A stretch of DNA of 64,000 bases, taken from the NCBI GenBank assembly GCA_004794785.1, contig SJOL01008950.1, positions 554,278-618,277 on the forward strand, read 5' to 3'. The position numbers and the translations under genes are program-made. Positions within the stretch are counted from its first letter, which is position 1, and each line of letters starts with the position of its first letter. Below the pieces are notes generated by a model, which worked only from the letters and a program-made list of their open reading frames with translations, was not told the DNA's origin and made no database searches. Below, one piece after another: positions 23,525-35,986 of this stretch. This DNA comes from Opisthorchis felineus. Taxonomy: Eukaryota; Platyhelminthes; Trematoda; Opisthorchiida; Opisthorchiidae.

Positions 23525-26500
23525 CTCGGGACCACAGGTAGGCCAATTTAGTATCACGAGATGGAAAAGAGGCCTGAATTTGATTATATGAGCGGCGTGA
23601 GTTACCGTGTGACCTGGTTTAATTACCACACCCTCCTGTCCACTCGTGATAACAGGGGGCAATATGAAGTATTACAAGGCCTGGGTTAACAAATAGGAGT
23701 CCTAATAACCACTTAGTTACGTTAATTCCGTGGTTTGAGGTGACCATCTCATGTGAGATTGTGGTAAGTTTGAGTGTGTGCTGCTTACTGCTTATAAGAT
23801 AGGTCCAAGAAACTCAGAGTGAAAATAATTCTGAGCTACGAGAAAACAAAAATGCATTAGGTGCAAACTGCCTCATATGTAATGCTCTATATCTTGAGCT
23901 GAATCTCCTGTCACCTGAAGTTAACGATGGAACTTTCCTAGCTTTAGTGATCAAAAGAATTCCCACATTGACCAGACACAATTTTTAGACTCATTCGAAA
24001 TAAGGCAGTTTCAGTCTGGAGGTCCCCGTTTAGATCGTTCTCAGCTTTTGAAGTGAGCGAAATTACTCAACATTGCGTCCCTCTGTCACGAATAGATAGA
24101 AGGGTGGAATTGTTAAACCAAATCACATGGTGCTTCATATTTCGTATATTATCAGATGCTTGCCTCTGTTTCACCTAGCGATAAAAGCGAACTGACCGGA
24201 GGAATCACTGAAATATATCTAATGGACGGGATCGTGACACAGCCCCATAACATTTCGGGCTCAAATCACCCCCGTACTTGAAGATTATGGGCGGCTGTAA
24301 GCTATGTGGTGTTCACAATCACATCACTCTCGTCTGAACGGTCGACCTCCGTGTTGGCGTAATTATTCTGGTGAGCCCACACCAAAGGGGGGCAGTACTG
24401 GACTTGAGTTTCGCTCTTATCAGAGCTCATCAGCAGTGCATATCCTATGGCCGTGCCCGGTTTGAACTCTGGACATCTGACACGCGAGGAGAGGGTGTTA
24501 CCTCTACTCCACCAGCGCACGTTGGACGCATCTGATTTTCATGTCTGAATAGGGGAACATATTCATGCTTGAGCGATGTGATTGGTAGGCCCGAATACTC
24601 GAACGACGACCCAGTAACTGTCCTGGTTGTGACGATCGACTGACCCGCCTGTCAGGACTTCCCAGTCAGGTAGTGCCGCAAACGCTTGAAACCCGCTAGA
24701 CAATGTTTAATTTTCGGAAAAGTTTGGCAACAATCGGTAGTAACTTAGTCAACACCTACTACTGATTTTGTCTGATACTCAGAAGCAACCGCTTTAACTG
24801 GTTGTCCTTTTGCCTCGACAACTGACTATCCCAGTAACCAATCACTTGGCCTGATGAAGCTTTTGCGTCAAAAGTGGAAAACCGCCCGGTAATAAGTCAA
24901 CCAATCGCTTTCCGAACTCTTCTGAAACTAGTACAAATTTCGCGTTTTTTAATCTACGGCCATTTTAATCAAAATAAAGCAATTTCGGTCTCAGATAGAC
25001 CCTATGCAACAAATTCAGTGAACTATTGAGACCAATTTGGCGTGAGAAATCAAGAATTTCTGGGACTATAAGTTTTCATTTCATGTTACAATTAAAAAGG
25101 CAGGAGACGAAGGACTCCTCATACATTATATGAGGTACCGGTATTCTTCAGGAGAATGTGAAGCAAACTGCTCCGAGATCCCGCTACTTAGATACTGGGA
25201 ATGCTAGCGTTGACGACACATCAGTGCTGTAGACCGAGATTTCGGCGCCATGCGATCATAATTTGACTAGTAGGCAAGCAGACTTCTTTTGAACACAAAC
25301 TTTGGGTCCCAGTCGAAATTCGACAGCCTCTGCGATCGATTACAATCTGAACCGCATTGTACGTGATTGGTTCACGGGTATCCCGTACAGGACTTGGAAT
25401 GCACTATCCTCGCCTGTGGCATGTGCGGTTGCATTCAACAACACTCGGGTAAATTGGGTCATGTTCACGTACTCTTTCGGACAAACGGCTTGTCGTACGG
25501 TCAAAACACGGTGCTCATTTGAATAAGTACACACAAAAACCGGTGATAGAGTTCGGCAGCCTGTCCATCAAAGGGTGGTGACGGCAGGGTTGGAACTGAA
25601 GCGACCATCCGAGTCACGAGTGCGACATCTACGTAAGCCTTTTTTCTCCACAATACACTACGACCTCCAGCAGCAGACCCCCATCAGAGATCCAATGTCT
25701 GGATAAAGTTGGCTGGGTTGTACCGCAAACAGAAGTTCCGGCTATGAGTAGCGCTTTGGGTATTGGACAGTCCGGCAGGCGTTCGAGTAGCCGGTTCTGA
25801 TATTTTTCGTTTGATTTCTGGGTTTAAAGGCTAAGCGAGATTTGTGCATTTTGCGTAGATTTGAAAAGCGCAATGAAAAGCACCAGCGTACAAGGGCATG
25901 GCCGGAGTCCACGCAGGCAGTGATCGACCCTCGCCAGAGAGTCGACGAGAATAAAGACGCGAATCTTCTGGCCCACAGGTGACATGATGCCCTTCTCCAG
26001 CACGTTTCGAATAAGTTTATGAGAAAGATCGCGAAGAACTAGGCAGTGCAGAAGGTAGTGGCAGTGACTGCCTAGTATCGACGGCATGGTACGGAAATTT
26101 TGGAAAGTATTAAATTCCGGAGCCCATTCTATGGTTGTTGACAAAGGGGGGTTGTCCGAACAAGCAATTTACTAGTGTCGACCGAGTAGGCTTAACAAAG
26201 AATATTATTTAAATGAGTTAAGATGGTGATATATACTATAAAAGCTTAGTCCGGCTTGGAACAGTGGGGTGTGTATTGATCAACGCTGCATACCCGTACT
26301 AGTTCATTAACACCAACAAATTTACACTTTCGGTTGTTCCCTTCCGATTCCCACTGTGCTCGTACACAGCATACAGCTGTCAGGATGGGACAGTTTTGTT
26401 AGCAAAAAAGGAACACAAATGGAACACCAAAATACTACTTGCCAATGAATAAACCCCGATGTGATTGGTTAACCAGATACCCACGAGATGTTGCATACGT

Positions 26501-28459
26501 CCGAACGTTCAACCCAGATGACTAGTTCCATTAGCGGAGCGGTAGGTGCAACATGCTCAATAACGGTAATAGGCACAATAGATTTAATAGTAATAATAAT
26601 AATAATTGTACAACCCTTATCCCTTTCAATTAAAAAAGCAGTCAGATATGCAGGGATTTAGAGGAGAGCCAGGCATACGATGTTAGTGTAGTATAAATGG
26701 AACTAATAAATTAAAAGTAATCTATTACATTCTGTCACACATGTGCCAGTGACCACGTGCAAAAGAAACAATACAACGAGCCGATCAAACTGTACATAAC
26801 GACTCGGAGTGGTGGTGTGCATAGGCCAGGTAACGGCAGTTAAAGGCTGAGCTAACTGTAGAAAATGCGTGTAAACAGCAACAGCCGAAGTTCAATTTCT
26901 TGTTCTGCAATAGTAACTCGACCGACAGAAAAACAGGAAAAAAATAACGACTACAGCATGGATAAGAAACTACCTTGAGATACGAGGGGAAGGGTAACGG
27001 AATATTGTGGAAATGCTCACCTCGTTCTTCAAATGTAGAAAAAAAGATGGGCAAAAGATGTGGGGAAAAACAGTCGGGCAGGATGAGAAGCTTCTGCAAG
27101 GTGGTACGCACGCACGTGAACGATTAGTGGGCAGCCCTCACTGACATGAAGTGAGTGGCAAAAATACGTATAAATCATGAATGGTATTACGCATGTGCGT
27201 GCGATTAGAAACTCTAGTATCAAATCACAAAATACGGGAACAATGTACAGAAGATGGTGGAGAACGACGACAACAACCCCATTCCCCCCAGTAGATGGTA
27301 TATACAGCCCGGCTCTAAGCAAATTTCGTAATATGCAGCAAGGATGCTGCATGAAAGGATAGAGGGTGAATGGACGAAACTGGTATGTATAAAAGTATGC
27401 ACACACGGGACGAAAAACAGCAATGACACCAACGAAAATAACACAAGCAACAACGAGCAGAATAACCACATTGAGGACGAGCTAATGTTTCCATGCAGTG
27501 GTACCATTCTGGACTGGTCAGCCCAGATCACCTGAGCAGTTGAGCGGATGATCACACGTTCGACTCCGTAAGAGGCAACCGGCAGTTCAGTTCGATCTAA
27601 CGGAGGACAACGTACATGTAAACAGAAGCCCACTATACGGGGCGAAAAACAGTCTGTACTTCAAGTGCAAGTGTGCTTTTTTTACCAAAAAGACGCGTGG
27701 GGGGAAGATATGCACATGGGTACACGTTAAACGCCTAGGGGTATACGGAGAAAAAGAGCATCACATGTTCTGCGCGTCTAGATCGACGTTGTCTATGATA
27801 GGTAATCGTAGCGAAGGACAATTGACAAATCTCCGATGAGGGGAATAAGGATGCTGGTACTGATTCGGGGTGAGGACTGGACCGCGCATCGTCGATTGGT
27901 GCTGAGGTATACTAACACGAGAAGGATAGTCCATCGGTGGGAACACACGGCACTGAAGGAAAGGCCTTTTGCGTCCAAGCGTGGGGTCGTTTCGCGTACA
28001 AATCATCAGACACTGAGCTATAATAGAACATGCATCATTTGTTCGAAGACCACCCTCGTTCGGTGAGCATCCCATGAGCAACTCAGAAAGCAGTGGAAGC
28101 TCCGATTTTAGCCACCTAAAACAGGCATAAAGAGCAGTCAGGCACGTGACATAAACACTTCAGACACAGACTACTGAATGATCCGTGAAGTAATCAAACG
28201 ACAAAAGGCGTTGAAATGTTTGTGAGAAAGTAACGTTGGAGTTGAAGTACTCGGTAATGGATCAAATATGAGTCTATGACTTCGGCTTCAAACGTAACCA
28301 TATGGAAGGTACCAAAAGACCTACATCTCTCCAAAAAGGAGAAGTCGCGGGACGAGCGTGGGTACGGAATATTGAAACATGGTGTCCACAGCCCTTCCGA
28401 TTGGTCAGTCCTCCCTCTAGTACGGACAATATTACTATAATTATTTCACACACAAAATA
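23525..28459. other. Mostly unassigned sequence
   Basis: It holds a SINE-like repeat at 24.3 kb and several medium open frames (25.3-25.5 kb on both strands, 25.82-26.14 kb minus, 26.8-28.1 kb minus). None could be tied to a protein family or joined with confidence by splice phase. Confidence 0.4.
24302..24530 (-). repeat. tRNA-derived SINE-like repeat (family 2)
   Basis: The minus strand starts CGCTGGTGGAGTAGAGGTAA (A-box-like) with AGAGTTCAAACCGGGC (B-box-like) about 45 bp later. A body follows with GCACTGCTGATGAGCTCTGA. The body is unrelated to family 1. Confidence 0.55.
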
Positions 28460-28555
28460 GGAGTGTCGCTGTCAGCGGAGCTCAGCAGCAGTACGGACGT
28501 TCGACCGTAACCAGGGTTTGCGCCCTAGACACCTGGCACGCGGGTTAAATGTCTT
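28460..28555 (-). repeat. Fragment of SINE-like family 2
   Basis: The minus strand carries TGCTGCTGAGCTCCGCTGAC preceded by a B-box-like region around GGGCGCAAACCCTGG and GTGCCAGGTGTCTAGG. The order of blocks matches the repeat at 24.3-24.5 kb, but it is shorter. Confidence 0.4.
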
Positions 28556-28769
28556 TAACTTATGATCATTCAGCCAGTATGGAGCTCCCCCACTGGTGGG
28601 AACCTTCTACAGTCATTATATCAGGGAAGCAGCCGGACCGATCTCGGAAAACTGCACAGTTATTCACAAGAAAAATCCCTAATAACTAAAAAAAAACCAT
28701 CACTCCCGCATTGGAAAATGCACTGACTTACAACTCTAGACAGCAATTTCTTCGAACATTACCACCATA

Positions 28770-29200
28770 CCTAGTTAATTCAGTAGTGATAACCCGCTCA
28801 ACATCTCGCACTTTTCCATTGACACGAATCTTGACAGTGGCAATATACAAGCTGTCGCAAACGACTGGTTGAACGGGTTGGTGCTGGATGGAGCTGAGCC
28901 AACCGGTTCGACACCTGCAAGTATGGTTAGTCGAAGGTTGCTAGTGTGGCCACTGGTAGCGTTCAACTAGTTGGTTCATCATGAATTACCTTGTAGAAGA
29001 GACCTGGTGCTTGCCTACCGCGTGCATTCTGAGCTTCTAGAGAACCATCACACGCAGAAGTGGGCGAATATAGAGAACGGATCATGTTCACGAACTTGTG
29101 GGACATCCAGTGTTGAGCAAGCGTGTGTTGAAGAACTGACTGATCAACAGAATTGAACGCACCCCTGAAGTTAAGGAACACCAACTGTGGATCCAAGGTC
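28770..29200 (-). mobile_element. LINE reverse-transcriptase fragment
   Basis: The minus strand encodes LVFLNFRGAFNSVDQSVLQH, then HKFVNMIRSLYSPTSA, matching the fingers/palm entry of LINE reverse transcriptases (the usual form is FLDLRAAFDSVD). The segment downstream (to 28.77 kb) has matching low-quality remains. It is a short 5'- and 3'-truncated scrap about 110 bp beyond the candidate ARID2 stop codon. Confidence 0.7.
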
Positions 29201-29313
29201 GGAGTACGGTAGGCTTAAAGTCCCTGATCTGCCTTGCACAGAGACATGGTAAATCAATATCCAAGCATCATACACAAGAATTCTTGAGATACTGAACAAA
29301 CATAGGATCAAAG

Positions 29314-29377
29314 TTATCCACTGAGTACACAAAAGCCGTAGTCCAATTTGTAAGACCTCACAAGCAACCGAGTGACA
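29314..29377 (-). CDS. ARID2: Candidate ARID2 terminal exon with stop
   Basis: After a 60-nt intron with a good acceptor (GCTTGCCTTTCCAG) the frame continues T, VTRLLVRSYKLDYGFCVLSG and a TAA stop. Human ARID2 continues RRLLKRHENNLSVL and then about 35 more residues. The RLL core falls at nearly the right distance, but the rest of the conserved tail is not seen. Either the fluke protein ends early, or the true last exon lies elsewhere. No AATAAA on the minus strand was noticed close by. A LINE fragment begins about 110 bp further on. Confidence 0.38.
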
Positions 29378-29437
29378 CTGGAAAGGCAAGCTTAAAATAG
29401 TGTTGGCGATGCACTGAAGAGCATTTTACTGACTTAC

Positions 29438-29997
29438 GTTCTGGCTTCCTCTAAGTAAGTGACAAAATTACGGAGAACAAGTGCCGCGCTGACCCGCAAA
29501 TGTTTTGTTACAGGACCCTCTCGCGGTGGCAGCAGCTGAGGAGGAAGAGGAGGTGGTGGTGGGAACGGAGGTCGACAATGTGGATTGGCTGACATAAAGT
29601 GGTGCTGAGCTGTCCACAAGTCATGTTGCATTTGTCGCATTTCTATGGAGCGAATGATTGACCAAGCGCTCTGATCACCAGGAGTGCCCGGATCGTTTGG
29701 GGCGGTGGTGTGCATGTGATGCAGATTAACTGTAGACGAGGGATAACTTGAAGCTGGAGATGAGATGCGCTTGATTCCGTGAGAATCACTGGCGGAAAGA
29801 AGCGAGACACGCTCAGGTTGCATGTCTAGTGCAGTGGTGCAATGCGCATCCAACACATGTGTAAGCAATGCGAAAGGTGCGCGCGCCAAAGATGCTGATT
29901 TGCAGTTTCTCCATCGACAGCACCGACGAACTGTTGTCGGAGAGGGCTTGGAGAGCAAGTCGCCCATTAAGTGGGAGACGTATACGTGCGTTGAAAT
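29438..29997 (-). CDS. ARID2: ARID2 exon: rest of zinc finger 1, zinc finger 2, conserved C-terminal block
   Basis: The exon follows the acceptor TTCACTGTTCTTAG, is in phase 0, and ends AGAAC|GTAAGT. It begins ISTHVYVSHLMG, which supplies the two His of finger 1, giving C-x4-C-x12-H-x4-H exactly as in human ARID2. Then follows RCCRWRNC and LLTHVLDAHC, a second finger with spacing C-x4-C-x14-H-x4-H. A His/Pro-rich linker (PPFPPPPPLPPQLLPP) leads to REGPVTKHLRVSAALVLRNF. Human ARID2 has EGPITKHIRLTAALILKNI at this position. This block is the clearest evidence for the gene's identity. Two bases (AC) are left for the final exon. Confidence 0.92.
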
Positions 29998-32242
29998 CTA
30001 AGAACAGTGAATGGATACAACAAATTCATAGATGAAATAATGTTATGTGGTTTGTAATCAAAGAGCGACTAATAGCTATGTTACTGTGTCCTCGCCTGTT
30101 AACTTATTCACTTAATAGACAACCAAATCTCACCCCTGGACAAATAAAGTTAACTAACTGATGATGCCATGTAAAAAGAATTAACACATTCACCGCTGCA
30201 ACATGCGCACAGAGAAATGAATTTAACTATTTAAAGGCTTTTTGATAGTGAACGAATAGGATGCCTTAACCACCACCACTCGAGTGTTATTAAAGCACGA
30301 CTGTTATCCCGTTTTTCTGTTTGCTGGTCACTTCCCACCCGAGTCTCTATATCTCTCCGCAGAACACGTGAATGCTTGACGGAATATTGCCGAGCAACAC
30401 TTAGTCGTTTGGTTGTCACACGATTTCTGGACGAAATTGACGCCTCCCAACGCTCATTTTCCTTGACCGAAGGTTAACATTCTTCGCTTAATTTGCATGG
30501 ACCTTTTGACCTGTTCTTTTTGCACAGTACCAGGGTTACGTGCTTGAGATCCCAGCTGCTTAAAACGAAGATAAGTTTTCTTCTTGAAACAGTTTTCAGC
30601 ACAGACTGATATTACCGGCGGGACTAGGTTTACAATATGGACTCAGCAGGTTAAGCGAGTGTCTGATAGGCATTGGAGTGGTTTAAGGGCATAGGAGCAA
30701 TCAAGTCATGTACAACAGGTTGGTCTGTGAAAGGACCAGGTGCTGCTAGAAGGGAAAATGAATTTCGGCAGATTTTAAATAGCGTTTCTCTGATGCAAAC
30801 AGGGGGCCAAGCCAAAATTGTGGAAGTTTTTCTGATAGTGCAATCTGGACTTGTCTTCCAATAGAGTTTGGAAGGCAGTAATTCGAATGAGCTGGAAACA
30901 CGGTTCAGGTGATGGACTAAACAGCTCAAGTAAGTTGCTATCTTCATTCAGGGATGAGTGCTACGCTTAAAGATATCCGAGTTCTAAGTCATCAAATACG
31001 GTTCCAAAGAAGCTTAATGTGAATAAAGGAAACTACGAAAAGCTTGTTTAGTCAACCGTGTTCCGGGCAACTTTAAACGCTGGCGACCACGATTTTCATG
31101 GAGGATAAACAAGGCTGTCTCATTCACCGTTATCAGTTTGATGACCTGCTGCAACGAACGTGCGGTAACACAGGCCGTACAATTCGTGGGCCACATACTT
31201 TGCCACTGCTGCCGGTAAGCCCTTACGGGAAAGTCGATAACTAAACCACAGATACCTCGAGCTTTACGAAGGGCTCGTAAGTTTTACCATATATAACCGG
31301 TCGCACCGGAAGGTGCGCGGTTCCAGGACTAAATAAAACGACACGTGCAATAAAGAATGCTTTCTGGTGAAACTGTCTGGATAAGGCATTGTGGAAGAAC
31401 AGCACCCATTTGTTTGAAAACCGTCCCAAGGTGCGAATGCGTCACTCAAGGTCGGACACACTCCTAGTTGAGTTACCAACAATAAACACCCAACTAGTAT
31501 ACAGCATGAGAACTTACGAAATTTCTGAAAGTGCTAGATGTGTTCAATCGCATTCCACAGAGACAATGAGGAATCTGTTTCGACATTGAGGCCCTTGTAA
31601 ATCGCACACATACAGAGATTTCTCATTTAGTAGTGAAACGGTACATTGTTGCATGCCATGAGTATTAAGCTAATTGACAACTAGCAGCCTGCTTGATCTT
31701 CCAACTCCAATGAACCACTGAAAACGTTACTTGTGTAAGACCCGAATACCGACTGCCTGTTCCCCACTAATGATCCAAAATCCTTGCTGCGAGTGCATTT
31801 TGAAGAGATCCTGCAACCACAATATGAGCGACAGAGATTCTGTTGAATTTCGACTACTTTACTCTGAAGGACCAGTAATTGTCCTATTCAGTGGTCAAAA
31901 AGCGACGACCTAAAAGATATAAGTTCTGGTAAAGCTGCGAGCAGCGAACAACTGCTGTCAGTCTAAGGCTGTCTGCAGTTCAGTAAAGTACCTTCCTGAT
32001 TTTCTCCTTGGTCAGCAAACGTCTTCGTCCCTTATCATCTTGAATATCTCGGCGCTTTACAGCCAAGAATATGCAGTGTAGTGGATGATGCCGCTTGCCT
32101 CTTGTTAACACTTGCAAGACATCACTGTTCTGCGCAAAGCGATGATGCTCTCACGAGTCTCTGCCTTACATTTTCTCTAATTTCCCAGGCGTCAGTCGAT
32201 ACACCAGCAAGGAAGAAATAATAACGGCTCAACTGTAGCATC

Positions 32243-32411
32243 CTTCCGGTGCCTAGGTGCAATGCTACCCGAAGGAAGCACGAGGGCAGAGATACTGCCA
32301 GATTCCCCAAGCTTAGACAGGAGCAGTCGAGATTCAGATGTCGGGTTGGAACCACGGGCCGTCCGGTCAGTAAGTTCGCAACTTAACCACTGAGTCATCT
32401 CGAGCTCAACA
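32243..32411 (-). repeat. tRNA-derived SINE (family 1)
   Basis: On the minus strand: GACTCAGTGGTTAAGTTGCG (A-box region), GTGGTTCCAACCCG (B-box region), then GTCTAAGCTTGGGGAATCTG, GCAGTATCTCTGCCCTCGTG and CTTCCTTCGGG. It lies in the ARID2 intron between the two halves of zinc finger 1. Confidence 0.75.
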
Positions 32412-33169
32412 TCATTAGGGAGGAAGTTACTTACCATAGAGGTTAGAAAACGGCTAAAGTGCATCCTCTCAAGTACGGTCAAATAGCTAAACTCGTCGCC
32501 TGGTGGAAGAACTGTGCAGCGAGCACTGTTGCGACTGGTGAATGTTGGTTGGAACGTGCTGTGTGTCTAGATTGAGTAGGTAAGTGCACTATGGCTGAAC
32601 GAAGGCATTATCGCATTCCGTCTTCTCTTACCATGAACCCGCCGCTTCAGACCAGTTTAGTTGCTCGTTGGGCGCATTTGGGCCAGTTGGTTAATATTTA
32701 AAGCAATTAATGGTGATTTCGCCAGCGCAAGGAAACACTGCGTTTTCTTGAGTAATTTTGACAAAAGTTTGGAGAAATTCAGAGAATGCGCATTTATACA
32801 CCAATTTGGCTAATGAAACGACCTTAGGAGACTGGTATGGCTTGATTCTGAATACAGTGGTTCCACCCAGAAGCGTCCTGCTCTTTATAAAACGAAATAT
32901 GTCCCCTGAAGATGACGGTTAAAAAGCACATGAATGCACACCAGCTGACAGTTTCCGTACACCCTTAAAGACTGAGATTCGGTATTGCGTTGCAGCCAAA
33001 TTTCGGAATGTCACGAGTAGGTGGGGTCATCATATCTTGAGGGAACCACTCCATAAGTGATTATTACGGGTGTGAGACTAAATAGCATTCATTCTCACTT
33101 GAAGCTATGACGAGGAATTAGTGGGCGGTGTGCACTGACGAAACATCAGAGAAACAAAACTAAACATAC

Positions 33170-33850
33170 CTCATGCTTCTCGGCAAAGGAACTTGAACAA
33201 GTCTCCCACGCACATATGTATTTTGGCGATGGATAAGCTAAACTGGAATGCTCGTCTGGGTTGCTTGGTGTTGTCGAGCGACCGTAACCCCTTGAATGGG
33301 TCGAAATACCATCGCTGTGGGATGGTGTTCGCTCAGCAGCTGAGGATAAGGGCACTGTCAGGGAGACATTCGTCCGAGTGGTGGGGCACCACGTTGGCTT
33401 CCAAGCTGGACCCAATACCGAATTAGGCAATGGGTCCATTTGAAGAGGGAGAGGTTTCAACGGACTGGTATTTTTCTGATTCTCATTGCCTGTGGAAGTA
33501 GCAGGAGGTTCTTTGGAGGTTGAATGGGTCGTATCACGTCGGCGCTTCAATTGTAACCAACGACTTCGAATCCCAAGGCGGCGCCGACGCTTCAGTAAAC
33601 GATGGTACCTTCTAACAGTTGGTCGCTGGTTCGGTGGTGGTGACTCATTTTCACTGTTATCACTGCCACTGTGGCCACTGCTTGGGTCACTATCACCGCT
33701 GACAGTCCCATTTACTAGCCGATCAGGAGAACAACACGAGTGAGCGGCACACGGCTTGTCAGCCGGATCTTCTAAGTGTCCATTCATCGTTGGTTCCTTC
33801 ATAGATGCAGAGCTTCTTGTCTTTCTGCGCACGTCCTCCACACCATTGTT
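33170..33850 (-). CDS. ARID2: ARID2 exon: basic linker and first half of zinc finger 1
   Basis: The exon is 681 nt and 227 codons, phase 0 at both ends. The acceptor is CTTCCTTATAG and the donor is CATGAG|GTATGT. It contains a long Ser/Pro-rich part, a very basic stretch around RRYHRLLKRRRRLGIRSRW that could be a nuclear localisation signal, and at the end YICAWETCSSSFAEKHE. The last piece holds the two cysteines (C-x4-C) of the first ARID2 C2H2 finger; human has FMCLWQSCKKWF. The two histidines are encoded by the next exon about 3.2 kb away, so the finger is split by an intron. Confidence 0.88.
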
Positions 33851-34574
33851 CTATAAGGAAGCCAGATACGTAACTTTACCACCGCATTGTATCAGGTGAT
33901 ATCCGCCTCAAAAGTATGGAATTTTATTCACAGATTAGAAGGTAGAAAGACATGGGATTACGTTGTCACAAACAAATGATTAGGTGAATGGCCCAAAATT
34001 GAATGACGCTGCACAGATTGCTCTCAGTGATGAACTCAAACTAATGAAAGGAAACCCCTATAAGCTAGGATGAGGAATGATAGGAATAGACGTGGTGTCC
34101 TCACCGGCTAGTTTATCAATCCAAAATTGAGTGAACGAGGCTTTGGTTAAAGGATATTAAGTAGACGTAGGCTGAGTATGAACCAAGAAGCAGCGTAACG
34201 CTTGTAACCGTAAACAGGTGGATGGAATGACGCACCGCAAAAATGGACCATCTTGATCATGACGGGCTACATAGGTGTCCATCATAAGATGTGTATCTGA
34301 TGTATCACCCACGTCCCAAAAACGAACTAATGAGGTTCAGTGAGGCCATTCTGAAAATTCAACTGGTGAGTCACACCGAAAAACGACAGGTCCCAAATCA
34401 TATACAGCGAACCACTTCAGTGGCCTCGAAACATGTCGGAAGTGGCGTGAGGATCAAAGTACAGTTAGGGTATTATGTAGCTAATCATCATTAGTAAACA
34501 TCGGCATTGCCGTATAGGTACCTCACGCCGCAGACACTAAATTTACTGCGGTGAGGAGAAAGGCATTTGCTCAC

Positions 34575-35065
34575 CTTGGGATCATAGATGGGATCTCCTC
34601 GCTTGTCATCAAACCCATTCCTCAAGCAATCTGACATATCCATTGAGGTCTTCTTGAGTGAATTCATCTGATCATCAATAGCATCCACAGCTGCTTGCAA
34701 TAGACCCGGTTTTAGACCATTGACCTGATAGCCGGATGGAGAGGACAACTTGTCGGACGTTGGTGTCGATAGCTTAGGGTCCGGTTCGGAAATGTTTGAC
34801 ACATCGTCCTCCAACTTTTCTTCCTTACCATTGAAGAGTGTGTTAGTATCAAGCTGCCCTTCGGCTTCGTCCGGTTTTAGCCGTTGTTTGGATGCTCCAA
34901 CACTGACAAGCGGTGGTGAGTGCTTAAAACATTCACTGGAACTAGATGATACGGATTCCGATTTGATGTTTTCTGAAGGTGTCGAACAAACCATTAGGTC
35001 CATAACCACAACTTCGGATGCTTGTCCACCCGTTTCGTTCATGACGACGCGGTCGGAAACAGATT
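34575..35065 (-). CDS. ARID2: ARID2 exon: Ser/Glu-rich linker
   Basis: The exon is 491 nt, with acceptor TGTTCCCCTCGCAG and donor CCCAAG|GTGAGC. It starts with two bases completing a Glu codon, then SVSDRVVMNETGGQASEVVV. It continues with Ser-rich and acidic stretches (SVSSSSSECFKHSP, EEKLEDDVSNISEPDP) and a predicted helical segment LLQAAVDAIDDQMNSLKKT. No domain is recognised. It belongs to the unstructured middle of the protein. Phase is 0 at the 3' end, matching the zinc-finger exon downstream. Confidence 0.75.
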
Positions 35066-35180
35066 CTGCGAGGGGAACAGGTGGTGAGATTTCCCGTTAG
35101 TCAGTGAGAACTTTACTATAGGATACCTCAAAAACATGATATGAAGGTCCCACAAGTAACTGCTAAGAAGAGTAACTCAC

Positions 35181-35955
35181 CGGACTGTAGCACTTCTTGG
35201 TTTGAATGGAAGGAGGAACGGTCGCCCGACGACTCCTCTTGTTTTTGTTGTGGATTAGTTGAAGAGAGATTGGGCAAATAGCTCCGAGGAGAATGATTTG
35301 GTGTTTTCGAGTTTGGAGATGAGGGAGACATTAAACCTCGTGACTGAGATAATTTCGACGAACGTCGAAGAGCTGAAGGGGGAGGCAGTGAAGGTGGAGG
35401 CATCTGCAATCGATCAGTCAGTTCTGACAGACTTGGAGGAGGGCTAGTGTTCGTAGAAGTCTTGAGGGGAGGTGAAGTAAATGTGGCTGGGGAATAATTC
35501 ACAGTACACAGCGTTGTGGAAGTGGTTGCCGCCAATGCGGGTATGGTAGGTAGAGCCGTCGAAGGGGACGCCAATAAAGTAATCAATCCAGTACAGTTTG
35601 TGCTGGCGTTTGGAGCTCGGTGGTTTGCAGTAACATGATTGGGTGTTAGAATGGAAGACTCTGGTTCGCATGCAGTCGGAGGATGTCGAATATTAGCTCG
35701 CGCAGGCATTATAGGACGCGGCTGTAACGGACGGTTCGGAGGCATCTGTACGTTCGGTTTGATCAAATGTAAGGAAGGAGGAGTTGCCGATCGCCGCTGT
35801 CCAACTGAAAAGTGGTACGATGGAGGCTGATGGCGTTGGATGGTCCACTCAGCCGATTGGTTCTGAACACGAACAGTCGAACTAGGACGGACTGGCTGGT
35901 GCGAATAAGGATTATTTGAAGGCGTCAGGACAATAGGTGGTGCACGTTGCATCAG
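35181..35955 (-). CDS. ARID2: ARID2 exon: Pro/Ser/Thr-rich linker
   Basis: A 775-nt exon follows a textbook acceptor (GTCGTCTTTTCTTCCAG) and ends TCCG|GTGAGT. It begins LMQRAPPIVLTPSNN and stays low-complexity, rich in Pro, Ser, Thr and Asn, with runs such as SPPPSLSELTDRLQMPPPS. ARID2 proteins have a long unstructured Gln/Pro/Ser/Thr-rich middle part here, so composition and position fit although the sequence itself is not conserved. The last base G combines with AA of the next exon to give Glu, so the frame carries through. The opposite strand shows several open frames produced by the biased composition. Confidence 0.75.
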
Positions 35956-35986
35956 CTGGAAGAAAAGACGACAGTACAATAAATAC

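Noticed and set aside
25302..25534. Coding exon on either strand
   Set aside because: Both strands have plausible open frames (plus: IVRDWFTGIPYRTWNALS; minus: VRQAVCPKEYVNMTQF), but neither has convincing splice sites on both sides or a phase-matched partner.
25824..26144. 106-codon minus-strand frame (KIRVFILVDSLARVDH)
   Set aside because: Looks protein-like and has an acceptor-like site, but I could not join it to any exon or name a family; possibly a repeat.
27029..27633. Overlapping 146- and 137-codon minus-strand frames
   Set aside because: Low-complexity, Phe/Leu/Ser/Cys-rich translations with no splice fit to ARID2 or other exons. They look like pyrimidine-rich non-coding sequence.
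27793..27966. Possible ARID2 last exon after CCTTTCCTTCAG
   Set aside because: The phase fits, but the translation (AVCSHRWTILLVLVYLS) does not resemble the ARID2 tail. The nearer candidate at 29377 has the RLL motif.
30651..30947. Minus-strand frame as an exon between the ARID2 zinc-finger exons
   Set aside because: Finger 1 is completed directly by the exon at 29997 with the correct C-x12-H spacing, so no exon is needed here.
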